DNA from: DAOPZJ01 sp964587625
GTDB taxonomy: Bacteria; Bacillota; Clostridia; Oscillospirales; JAKOTC01
Direction: 5' to 3'
Assembly: GCA_964587625.1 (NCBI GenBank)
Contig: CAZPLU010000007.1
Span: 1-64,000 of the forward strand
DNA length: 64,000 bases
Below are positions 6,920 through 14,320 of this stretch, piece after piece. The stretch's first letter is position 1; each line of letters starts with the position of its first letter. The notes beneath the pieces were generated by a model that worked only from the letters and a program-made list of their open reading frames with translations, did not search any database and had not been told where the DNA came from. The translations under genes were made by a program, and so were the position numbers.

Positions 6920-8746
6920 ATGTCTGCCGACTTCATCAGACCGGCCGCCGAAATCAGGGGGGATATCGATAAGAGCGCCGAGATGCGTAAACTTTATCAG
7001 GATCTAAAGGATAAAGCCGACTATTGGAGGGCGAATTTTTCGGAGAGCGTCGACGATATCTCCGGCTGGGGGCATAGCTATGTCTGCCCCGTCTGCTCTT
7101 CGGCTTTGGAATACGACCTGCAAAAACCCGATGTGCATCTGTGCGCCGAGTGCAATATCTCATACGACAATCAGGCGATCCGGGAGGCGTGGATCTCTTT
7201 CCGCCGCCACAAAATCGCAGACGGCGTCAAAGCCGCCGCCGTGGTCTGCCATGTCGAGGGCGAAACGGCGGGGGAATACAAAGATTTTATTTTGAAGGTT
7301 CTCACTTGGTACGCCGACCATTATGACCGATTCGAAGAACACGGCATTTGGGTCGGCAGGGCCAAGGTGATGGGTCACACCCTTGACGAGGCGTGCTGGG
7401 GCATCACGCTGCTCGACGCGCTGTTCATCGCCGGGATCGACCCCGAGTCCGAAGCCGCGCGGCATTTAAAAAAGAAGCTGCTGGTTCCGATGATGCGCCT
7501 GATCATGTCCCAGCCGACCAATCTGATGAACATCTCGCTGTGGCACGCGGCCTTTGCGACCGGCGTCGGCGTATATTTTAAAGATGAATTCCTGCTGCGC
7601 CCCTATGCGCGCTACGACCGCAACGGCAAGCGGCTGATCATGGACAATGTGACCGAGGACGGTCTTTGGAAGGAAAATTCGATCAGCTACCATTATTACG
7701 CGCTCTCGGCGGCCTTGAGCTTTTACAGCTACGCAAAACAGATGGACCTTGCCGATGAGGAACTCAGCGCCATGTTGTTAAAGGCCTATACCGCACCGCT
7801 CAAGCTGCTGTATCCCAACGGCGAGCTGCCCGCGACCAGCGACGGCTGGAAATATACGCTTGATTCGGTCACGGATATCTATAAGCAGGTCTATTTCCTG
7901 TTCAAAGATACGCCCGACGCCGACGCGCTTGCGGCGGTCATCCACTTCACAGAGCCCAAGCCGACCGCGAATTCCCTCTATTTCGGAATCCCGCCCAAAC
8001 CGGCTTACGATCTGTTCAATCAAAAATCCGTGCATTTGAGCCGTAACAAGCAGGTCATGCTGCGCAGCGAGGCGGCCAGCGTCTTTATGAAATACGGCAA
8101 CCTCTGCGCCGGGCATTCACACCCCGACGCGCTCGAACTCTCCATCTTCCCGTTCTCGATGGATCCGGGTTCGCTCAGCTACGGCGCGGCGATCCACGGC
8201 GAATACTTCTATGTCAACGGCAGTCATTCCACCTTCATGCTCGACGGCAAAAACCAAATCAAAACCGCCTGCGGAATCGGCGAGATGTCGGATGACGGGC
8301 TTGCGTTCAGCGCCTCGATTGACGGTACCTATCCGGGCGTGACCGCTTCGAGGGCCGTAACACTCAAAGACCTCTCGGCGAAAACCTGCGAGATCACCGA
8401 CAAAATGGCCGTCGGGTGTGACGCCGAGCACCAGATCGACTGGATTTTCCACGCCATTGGGGATTTTACCGCCAACGGGACGCTCGCCCCGGATTCGATC
8501 AAGGAAAACGAAAACGGCTTCAAGCATTTCAAGAATATCCAACGTTGGACGGGCGAGAGCTTTACCTGCACCTGGAACTTTGAGGGCGATCAACTCACGT
8601 TAAAACTCCCGGCCATGGGGGATACGACCATCTACATCGCCACCACACCCGACAACCCCACCAAGCGCGAACGCCACGCGGTCTTGATCCGCAAGCAGGG
8701 AAAGACCCTCGACGTCAACGCCCTTTTCACTTTGAATAAAAAGTAA
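6920..8746 (+). CDS. heparinase II/III family protein (polysaccharide lyase-like)
   Basis: A 608-residue protein. An N-terminal Cys4 cluster (CPVC near residue 56 and CAEC near 76) looks like a zinc ribbon. A long alpha/alpha toroid follows (including WHAAFATGVGVYF and ENSISYHYYAL). The C-terminal beta-sandwich has the heparinase II/III hallmark GHSHPDALELSIF and MDPGSLSYG, then GSHSTFMLDGKNQ. The family cleaves uronic-acid-containing glycans by beta-elimination. No signal peptide is present, so it probably acts on imported oligosaccharides. AAAGGAG precedes ATG 6920. It has its own promoter at 6841 and terminator at 8762. The lyase class cannot be assigned from sequence alone. Confidence 0.85.
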   Translation: MSADFIRPAAEIRGDIDKSAEMRKLYQDLKDKADYWRANFSESVDDISGWGHSYVCPVCSSALEYDLQKPDVHLCAECNISYDNQAIREAWISFRRHKIADGVKAAAVVCHVEGETAGEYKDFILKVLTWYADHYDRFEEHGIWVGRAKVMGHTLDEACWGITLLDALFIAGIDPESEAARHLKKKLLVPMMRLIMSQPTNLMNISLWHAAFATGVGVYFKDEFLLRPYARYDRNGKRLIMDNVTEDGLWKENSISYHYYALSAALSFYSYAKQMDLADEELSAMLLKAYTAPLKLLYPNGELPATSDGWKYTLDSVTDIYKQVYFLFKDTPDADALAAVIHFTEPKPTANSLYFGIPPKPAYDLFNQKSVHLSRNKQVMLRSEAASVFMKYGNLCAGHSHPDALELSIFPFSMDPGSLSYGAAIHGEYFYVNGSHSTFMLDGKNQIKTACGIGEMSDDGLAFSASIDGTYPGVTASRAVTLKDLSAKTCEITDKMAVGCDAEHQIDWIFHAIGDFTANGTLAPDSIKENENGFKHFKNIQRWTGESFTCTWNFEGDQLTLKLPAMGDTTIYIATTPDNPTKRERHAVLIRKQGKTLDVNALFTLNKK

Positions 8747-8761
8747 ACCGTCATCTTTCAT

Positions 8762-8797
8762 AAAAAGCCCGATTTCCGATAGGAATCGGGCTTTTTA
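8762..8797 (+). terminator. intrinsic terminator after heparinase-like gene
   Basis: AAAAAGCCCGATT pairs with AATCGGGCTTTTT around an 8-base loop, 16 bases past the stop codon. Confidence 0.9.
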
Positions 8798-8798
8798 T

Positions 8799-8940
8799 GT
8801 CATTCTGAGCGAAGCGCACCGTGCGCGGAGTCGAAGAATCTCGGAAAGATAACGGCGTATGGGCAAGGGTTGCCATAAAACGATATGATAACGAGATCCT
8901 TCGACTGCGTGCCGTAAACGGCACTCCGCTCAGGATGACA
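8799..8940. repeat. foldback repeat with GTCATYCTGAGCG ends
   Basis: Starts GTCATTCTGAGCG and ends CGCTCAGGATGAC, with inner arms GTCGAAGAATCTC and GAGATCCTTCGAC. The whole 142-base segment can fold on itself. Related elements are at 39837-40308 (tandem) and 48975-49010. Sequences of this kind are widespread small repeats in bacterial genomes; no ORF is present. It fills most of the 311-base gap between 8747 and 9057. Confidence 0.75.
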
Positions 8941-9057
8941 CCGTGTTCTTTAACAGATAGTCGGGCTTTATGATTGAAATTCGGTAAATTTTATGTTATA
9001 TTCAATTCGGTTTTAAGAGGCAAAAAGCTCCTCACCCAAATGAAAGGACGATATGAT

Positions 9058-10749
9058 ATGAAACCTGCCATGCGGTTCGGCGGCTGCGAATTTGCAAACC
9101 GGATGAACGCGGTCTACGCCGAGACGGTGAACGATTTAATTTCAAAAGTTGAGACGGGCAACGACCCGCATTATAAAAAGGGCTTTTTGCATACGTCGAC
9201 CGCCCCGCACAATTATACCAACTATTATAACGAGATGTGGTCGCGCGACAGCGGGCGCGGGTTGATCGAAATCGCACGGCTCGGTTTCACCGATCTCGCG
9301 CTGCCCGTGGCGCTGTATATGCTCTGCGCGCTCAACGATGCCGACCACTGGGGGCGCATCATCGACCGCTATACCGGGAAACCCGAAAAACCGGTACAGG
9401 TGGGTGATTACGAGACCGACGGAAACGCGCTCGTACTGCTCGGTATCTATAACACCTGGCTCGCCGCGGGGCGCGAACCGGCGCTTGCCAAAGAATTTTT
9501 AGAGGGTGTTGCGCCTGTCATCGGCTGGATCGACCGCATGATGCAGGCCTCCCCCTACGGCGGGCTATTGCCATGCAAGTCAGAACTTTCCGGCAACCCC
9601 AACACCTCCTATGTGGTGTACGCCGTCTACCCGAATTACGGGATCAAAACCGCTCTGACCGCCTTGAAACACATGGCCGAAGCCGCCGGGGATAACTCTT
9701 TGGCGACAAAATTGGCCGAAATGCACGAAAAACTCTCGCGGGCGCTCTCCGAAAAATTGGTGTCCGGCGAGCGCAGCTGGACGCCCGAAAAGACCAAAGC
9801 GGCGTTTTCGCGCTATTCGCCCGTGCGCGAGGGATGCTGGATCAACGGCATCGACGGACGCGACGGCAGTGAATATAACTATGCCGACTGGGACAGCATT
9901 CGGTTTCCCATCCACGCCTGGACGCGGCAATTGCCCTTTATTTTCGATTCCGACCTCGGGTTTTGCGGTCCGGAGAGAGGCACCCACGCCGAGGCAAATA
10001 AAAAAAGTTACGAATACATCCTCGGTGAGATGTGCAAGGGGCTTTATTTCCGCAAATACGGCTTTGTCAGCAACACCTGCTGGGAGGGCATGCGCGGCCG
10101 CCACGACGACACGATGACCGGTTACGGGCAGGGGTTTATGACCCAAGCCGCGATTTTGATGGACGACGTCAACGCCTACACCAAACTGCTCGAGGGCGTC
10201 GCCCGCCTCGCCTACGACGGCGATGTGATGCAACCGACCTCCCACGAGATGAACCCATGGATTTTACACGAGTGCTTTGATTATGACGCCTATGAAAACG
10301 CCCGGGACCACACGGCGGGCTTTCACAACGACGGCCGCTTCGGCGTGATGGAGAACCCCGGCGACGAGGGGAATCTGGTGCAGGAGGCCGAGCCCCTCAA
10401 AGCCATGACATTGATGTCGGGCATCGAAAACGGCGCAAAACTGCGCATTTTGCCGCGCATTCCGTGGACTTACGACACCATCGAGGTGCGCGACTTCCCG
10501 GTGTTTCAAAACGGCCAAAGCGGGCGCATTTCTTATCGCATGGAGCATGAGCGCTGGCTGCGCAAGGTGCGTGTGAACGTCGAGAGCACCATCCCGCTCG
10601 AATACAATTTCCGGGTCGGCCCGTTCCCTCAGGTGTGCAACTTCGCCGACACCGCCGATTGTTTCAAAGAAGTCACGAAAAACGCCTCATGGATCTGGAA
10701 AACCGGCCTGTCCGGCAAAAACACCGAGTTTGAAATCGCGCTGCCGTGA
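9058..10749 (+). CDS. (alpha/alpha)6-barrel glycoside hydrolase-like protein
   Basis: About 563 residues with the look of six-hairpin glycosidases related to glycogen-debranching and trehalase/glucoamylase folds. YYNEMWSRDSGRGLIEIARL lies near residue 60, ENARDHTAGFHNDGRFGVME near residue 415, and a C-terminal beta domain with ILPRIPWTYDTI closes the protein. Acidic residues in WSRDSGR and in HDDTMTGYGQGF are candidate catalytic groups. No signal peptide. The longer frame from 8974 has no ribosome binding site; AAAGGA precedes ATG 9058 by 10 bases, so this start is preferred. With the adjacent lyase it probably processes imported oligosaccharides. The GH family cannot be named with confidence. 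Confidence 0.8.
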   Translation: MKPAMRFGGCEFANRMNAVYAETVNDLISKVETGNDPHYKKGFLHTSTAPHNYTNYYNEMWSRDSGRGLIEIARLGFTDLALPVALYMLCALNDADHWGRIIDRYTGKPEKPVQVGDYETDGNALVLLGIYNTWLAAGREPALAKEFLEGVAPVIGWIDRMMQASPYGGLLPCKSELSGNPNTSYVVYAVYPNYGIKTALTALKHMAEAAGDNSLATKLAEMHEKLSRALSEKLVSGERSWTPEKTKAAFSRYSPVREGCWINGIDGRDGSEYNYADWDSIRFPIHAWTRQLPFIFDSDLGFCGPERGTHAEANKKSYEYILGEMCKGLYFRKYGFVSNTCWEGMRGRHDDTMTGYGQGFMTQAAILMDDVNAYTKLLEGVARLAYDGDVMQPTSHEMNPWILHECFDYDAYENARDHTAGFHNDGRFGVMENPGDEGNLVQEAEPLKAMTLMSGIENGAKLRILPRIPWTYDTIEVRDFPVFQNGQSGRISYRMEHERWLRKVRVNVESTIPLEYNFRVGPFPQVCNFADTADCFKEVTKNASWIWKTGLSGKNTEFEIALP

Positions 10750-10801
10750 TTTAGACAATAGCCGATATCGGGATTGTTTGATAAACAATTAAGGGGGATG
10801 T

Positions 10802-11425
10802 ATGTTTCAATATTTATTAATCCCGATTGTTTTGGGACTGGTTTGGCTGATCTTGAGAATAAAACCTTTGAAGGCCTTATCGGTTAAGAAAAAAAGGGCG
10901 TTCTCTATTATCATAGCATTGGTCCTTTGGACGACTTTTGGAGCGGTGCCGTATATGTTTTCATACAATACTCCGGAAACGGCGATTAAATACACAATTG
11001 AAAATTGGAAATCCATCAGCGTGGTAGGCACTTTAAACAACGGCACCGAAGGCGCCTATGTGATGTACGAAAATCATGGTGTGCTTTCTTCATATTATTT
11101 AAAAAAAGTCGGCGATAAATGGAGAATGCCGTCGCGTATCCCAAAAAATGATACTCAAGCCGCAATATATGATTCAAGTTTTATTCATTATCGGCATTAT
11201 ATTAAAGAGGGTTTCGTTGTAATTGAATACGATTCATTTGTTGATAACACTGCCTCTCCATACCAAGTAGCAGATAATAAAGGAACGGTTTTTTACAGTG
11301 TGTTAAGAAAATCATATCAGCCCGACAAAACCAATGTTCTTTATTACGGTATGTATTTATATGACAACGCACCCTATGAGCTATATGTAAACGGAGAGCT
11401 TGCTTATACATACAGCAAAAATTGA
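10802..11425 (+). CDS. hypothetical membrane-anchored protein
   Basis: A 207-residue protein I do not recognise. Two hydrophobic helices are visible at about residues 2-20 and 32-52. A mostly hydrophilic C-terminal domain of about 150 residues follows, with many Tyr and Asn and segments such as SVVGTLNNGTEGAYVMYENH that suggest beta structure. The topology suggests a domain outside the membrane. GGGGG lies just before the ATG. The gene is more AT-rich than the upstream catabolic genes, hinting at separate acquisition. Confidence 0.65.
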   Translation: MFQYLLIPIVLGLVWLILRIKPLKALSVKKKRAFSIIIALVLWTTFGAVPYMFSYNTPETAIKYTIENWKSISVVGTLNNGTEGAYVMYENHGVLSSYYLKKVGDKWRMPSRIPKNDTQAAIYDSSFIHYRHYIKEGFVVIEYDSFVDNTASPYQVADNKGTVFYSVLRKSYQPDKTNVLYYGMYLYDNAPYELYVNGELAYTYSKN

Positions 11426-11438
11426 TCATATTTTTTAA

Positions 11439-11470
11439 TGCAAATATAAATCACGATTTAATATTTGCAT
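11439..11470 (+). terminator. weak AT-rich hairpin
   Basis: ATGCAAATAT pairs with ATATTTGCAT shortly after the membrane protein gene. It lacks GC pairs and a clear T run, so terminator function is doubtful. Confidence 0.35.
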
Positions 11471-11632
11471 AAAACCCAATGGGTTGAAACAAATCCGATC
11501 AATTCGTTTCACCCCGCAAAGATATGAATTAAAAAACACGCTCATCGAAAAGTATTAAAACATTCCGTCGGAATATTTTCGACGGGTTATGAGGGCGTTC
11601 CCTCAGGTCGTCCCGCCCTACTTTATGAGGAT

Positions 11633-12089
11633 TTATTTCACCATCTCGTAAAATTCCGCCTCGGAAATGACCTTAACCCCCAATGCCCGCGCCTTGGTCA
11701 GCTTGCTCCCCGCGTCTTCGCCCGCAAGCACAAAATCGGTTTTTTTCGATACCGAAGAACCCGTTTTTCCGCCCGCGTCCTTGATCATCTGCTCGGCCTC
11801 GTCACGCGGAATCGACTGCGTTCCGGTCAGCACAAAGACCTTGCCCTCGAGCGGCCCGCCGACCTTTTTTTCGGTCAGGCAGGTCATGTTGAGCCCCGCG
11901 GCTTTTAACTTATCGATCAAAGTGATGTTTACATCCTCCGAAAAATACGCTTTGACGCTCTCTGCGGTGATTGCCCCGACGCCCTCCACATGCGCAATCT
12001 CCTCAATAGCGGCGCTTTTCAACGCGTCCAGCGTGCCGAAATGCAGCGCCAGATCCGTCGCCGCCGTCTCGCCGACGTGCCGGATGCCG
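11633..12089 (-). pseudogene. duplicated 3' fragment of ligA
   Basis: This stretch repeats the last ~455 bases of the intact ligA at 14321. From 11637 to 12014 the two copies are identical (378 bases); 12015-12089 then has about nine differences, and identity stops abruptly inside the GIRHVGE codons. It encodes the helix-hairpin-helix end and the BRCT domain (GPLEGKVFVLTGTQ) and finishes with EMVK and a stop. Upstream residues in the frame are unrelated and come from the micro-ORF region. It lacks the adenylation and OB domains, so it is not a ligase. Expression of a free BRCT domain cannot be excluded. Confidence 0.92.
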
Positions 12090-12145
12090 GAGCGACTTGT
12101 CCGAAATCCGCACGGTGGGACTGTTATAATTTTTTTAAAACCCCG

Positions 12146-12175
12146 TTGCAATCGTCGCGGCGGGAGATGTACACT
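12146..12175 (+). promoter_or_regulatory. putative promoter for the micro-ORF
   Basis: TTGCAA at 12146-12151 and TACACT at 12170-12175 with an 18-base spacer, lying between the ligA fragment and the 41-residue ORF on the opposite strand. Confidence 0.5.
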
Positions 12176-12238
12176 AATATTGTCAGCCGCGGACGGTTGA
12201 CCACCGCGACTGATAATAATCGGGCAGGAGGGGAAAGG

Positions 12239-12364
12239 ATGGAAAACGGAATGTCCAACGATCAGCTTAACGCGCTGCTGGAAACCATCGCGAAACTCAT
12301 TGAATCCAAAGCACATACCACTGCAGACGCCGCGCAGATCGTGCGGGAAGCCAAGACAAAATAA
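12239..12364 (+). CDS. 41-residue helical micro-protein
   Basis: The ATG at 12239 follows the strong ribosome binding site GGAGGGGAAAGG and opens a 41-residue ORF beginning MENGMSNDQLNALLETIA and ending REAKTK. It is predicted to be two short amphipathic helices, is soluble, and has no Cys or membrane segment. It resembles small ORFs in mobile parts of Clostridia genomes, but I cannot name a family. It is followed within 50 bases by a perfect 10-bp hairpin (12414-12441). The strong RBS, the upstream promoter-like pair and the downstream hairpin make it a credible gene despite its size. Confidence 0.6.
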   Translation: MENGMSNDQLNALLETIAKLIESKAHTTADAAQIVREAKTK

Positions 12365-12413
12365 AATAGGCCGCTCCCCACCGACTAAGGCAAGAGCGAC
12401 CTAAACCGCAAAC

Positions 12414-12441
12414 GGGGCGTAAAGCCTGCCATTTACGCCCC
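12414..12441 (+). terminator. hairpin after micro-ORF
   Basis: GGGGCGTAAA pairs perfectly with TTTACGCCCC around an 8-base loop. A preceding imperfect stem joins CCGCTC and GAGCG at 12371-12400. Together they look like the structured 3' end of a small mRNA or sRNA. Confidence 0.6.
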
Positions 12442-12494
12442 TATCCTACCACATCAACGGCAGATAATCAAGAGATATTTTTAAGGAGAATATC

Positions 12495-12662
12495 ATGACA
12501 TACAATGAAGCAATCGCAGCAGCCAGAGCGGCCACCACCTACGCGGGGGTAGACGCGCTTTGCAAGACCATCGAAGAGGCCTACGACACCATCAGCGATC
12601 GCCAGTACTACAACGTGCGCAACATCGCCATCAATGCGGCATACGCAGCCGGAGCAAAGTAA
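12495..12662 (+). CDS. 55-residue micro-protein
   Basis: AAGGAG precedes ATG 12495 by about seven bases. The ORF reads MTYNEAIAAARAATTYAG at the start and ends YAAGAK. It is Ala-rich and likely helical, with one Cys, and no membrane segment. It sits between the 41-residue and 29-residue ORFs on the same strand. I do not recognise the family; the composition and clean RBS support translation. Confidence 0.55.
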   Translation: MTYNEAIAAARAATTYAGVDALCKTIEEAYDTISDRQYYNVRNIAINAAYAAGAK

Positions 12663-12683
12663 AAGCCGCCAAGGAGGAATAAA

Positions 12684-12773
12684 ATGAATACGAACTCGAA
12701 CAAATGGCACGACGTGGACGGCGTCTACACCCGCGATACCTGGGCGATACCGGACGAGGGCACCGAAAAATGA
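12684..12773 (+). CDS. 29-residue micro-protein
   Basis: AAGGAGGAAT, close to a perfect ribosome binding site, precedes ATG 12684. The peptide starts MNTNSNKWHDVDGVYTRD and ends GTEK. It begins 21 bases after the previous micro-ORF, consistent with a two-gene message. Short length limits certainty; the strength of the RBS is the main evidence. Confidence 0.45.
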   Translation: MNTNSNKWHDVDGVYTRDTWAIPDEGTEK

Positions 12774-12876
12774 TACCCCTCGCACTGGCGTTTCCAACGA
12801 CCCGAATCGGCTATCCGAATGGAGGGCCGTTTATTTTTTTATCGGCTTGAACGGCATTTTTATATAAAATGATCTG

Positions 12877-12905
12877 TTGACAAAGAGTTTTTATTATGTT
12901 AATAT
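12877..12905 (+). promoter_or_regulatory. sigma-A type promoter for the DUF4143 ATPase
   Basis: TTGACA at 12877-12882 and TAATAT at 12900-12905 with a 17-base spacer, 67 bases before the GTG start of the ATPase gene. Confidence 0.8.
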
Positions 12906-12971
12906 AAAAACGTATTTTATATTTGCATAAAATACGCGAATTACATCCATCATATAAAGGGGTGAGGCCTT

Positions 12972-14234
12972 GTGTATATTACAAGAACTATCGAAAAAAC
13001 CGCAATGACAATCAGCGAGACCTATCCTGTTCTTTTAATCACCGGACCGCGGCAGGTGGGAAAAACCACGCTTTTGCAAAAACTTGCGTCGCCGGATCGA
13101 AAATATGTGACGCTCGATAATCCCACTTTTCGTGAAATTGCCAATCACGAGCCGGAACTGTTTTTGCAACGGTTTTCCCCTCCCGTCATCATCGATGAAA
13201 TTCAATACGCGGCAGGTCTTTTGGAATATATTAAAATCTATGTTGATACCCATAAAAATTGCGGTGATTTTTGGCTCACGGGCTCACAGGCCTTTCATAT
13301 GATGAAAAAAGTCAGCGAAACCCTTGCGGGCAGAATAGGCATACTCCGCATAAACGGACTTTCAAACAGTGAAATCAACGGAAACCCCCTTCCGCCGTTT
13401 GAAATAAATCCCGACGCGCTCATCGGTCGGCTCAACATCGCAAAAAGAATGACCATGCCGGAAATTTTTGAACGTATTTATAAGGGCTCAATGCCGCGTC
13501 TTTATGAAATGCCGCAAACCGATCGGGATGGGTATTACGAATCTTATCTTGAAACCTATATCAGCCGGGACATCAAAGATTTGACGCAGGTTGCCGATGA
13601 GTTATCGTTCTTCAGGTTTGTCGGGATTGTAGCGGCCAGAACCGCTTCCAATGTCAATTATGATGCTTTGGCGAGTGAAACAGGCATCACCGCTCCCACC
13701 GCCAAACAATGGCTTTCCATATTGATATCCAGCGGCCTTGTTTTGCTCGTCGAGCCGTTTTTTAACAATGCTTTGAAACGAGTGGTTAAAGCGCCCAGAA
13801 TGTATTTCCTCGATACCGGTTTATGCGCTTATCTCACGCGTTGGAATTCTCCCGAGGCATTGGAAGCCGGTGCCATGAGCGGTGCGTTTTTTGAAACATG
13901 GGTCGTATCGGAAATATACAAAAGTTATATCAATCACGGAAAGCGCCCCCCGCTGTATTTTTACCGCGACGGCAACAAAAAGGAAATCGATTTGATATTA
14001 CAATACAACAACACGGTATATCCGATCGAAATTAAAAAAAGCGCCGCCCCGAAAGACGCCGTTAAAAGTTTTTCCGTGTTAAAACCAATTGAAAACGAGC
14101 CGTCGGAGGAGGACCGATTTTCGGGCGCTGCCCGTCTTAAAACGGTCATCGGAACCGGCGCGGTCATTTGCTTGGCATCGGATGTTTTGCCGATTGATCG
14201 TAAAAATTGGTATATTCCCGCGTGGTTGATTTGA
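12972..14234 (+). CDS. AAA-type ATPase with DUF4143 domain
   Basis: A 420-residue protein. N-terminal P-loop ATPase: Walker A GPRQVGKTTLL near residues 24-34, Walker B-like VIIDEIQYA near 73 and sensor-like LTGSQAF near 103. A winged-helix part and the DUF4143 domain (YFLDTGLCAYLT) follow. The nuclease-like core is FYRDGNKKEIDLIL with IEIKKS, a D-E-x-K arrangement of the PD-(D/E)XK type. Such proteins are abundant, patchily spread and of unknown function. GTG start preceded by GGGGTGAGG. It has its own promoter and lies between the ligA fragment and intact ligA, consistent with recent insertion. Confidence 0.88.
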   Translation: MYITRTIEKTAMTISETYPVLLITGPRQVGKTTLLQKLASPDRKYVTLDNPTFREIANHEPELFLQRFSPPVIIDEIQYAAGLLEYIKIYVDTHKNCGDFWLTGSQAFHMMKKVSETLAGRIGILRINGLSNSEINGNPLPPFEINPDALIGRLNIAKRMTMPEIFERIYKGSMPRLYEMPQTDRDGYYESYLETYISRDIKDLTQVADELSFFRFVGIVAARTASNVNYDALASETGITAPTAKQWLSILISSGLVLLVEPFFNNALKRVVKAPRMYFLDTGLCAYLTRWNSPEALEAGAMSGAFFETWVVSEIYKSYINHGKRPPLYFYRDGNKKEIDLILQYNNTVYPIEIKKSAAPKDAVKSFSVLKPIENEPSEEDRFSGAARLKTVIGTGAVICLASDVLPIDRKNWYIPAWLI

Positions 14235-14320
14235 AAACGAACGAGTTTGTCACCGCGATTGTTTAATGCAAACTGTGCGCCGCGCGCGACACATTCCCTC
14301 CTTTGAAAGGGGGAAAATCT

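Noticed and set aside
11633..12316. Second DNA ligase gene
   Set aside because: Only the last ~150 codons match LigA; the frame's upstream part is unrelated sequence.
12239..12364. Type I toxin peptide (holin-like)
   Set aside because: The 41-residue ORF has no hydrophobic segment, unlike the membrane toxins that share this 3' hairpin arrangement.
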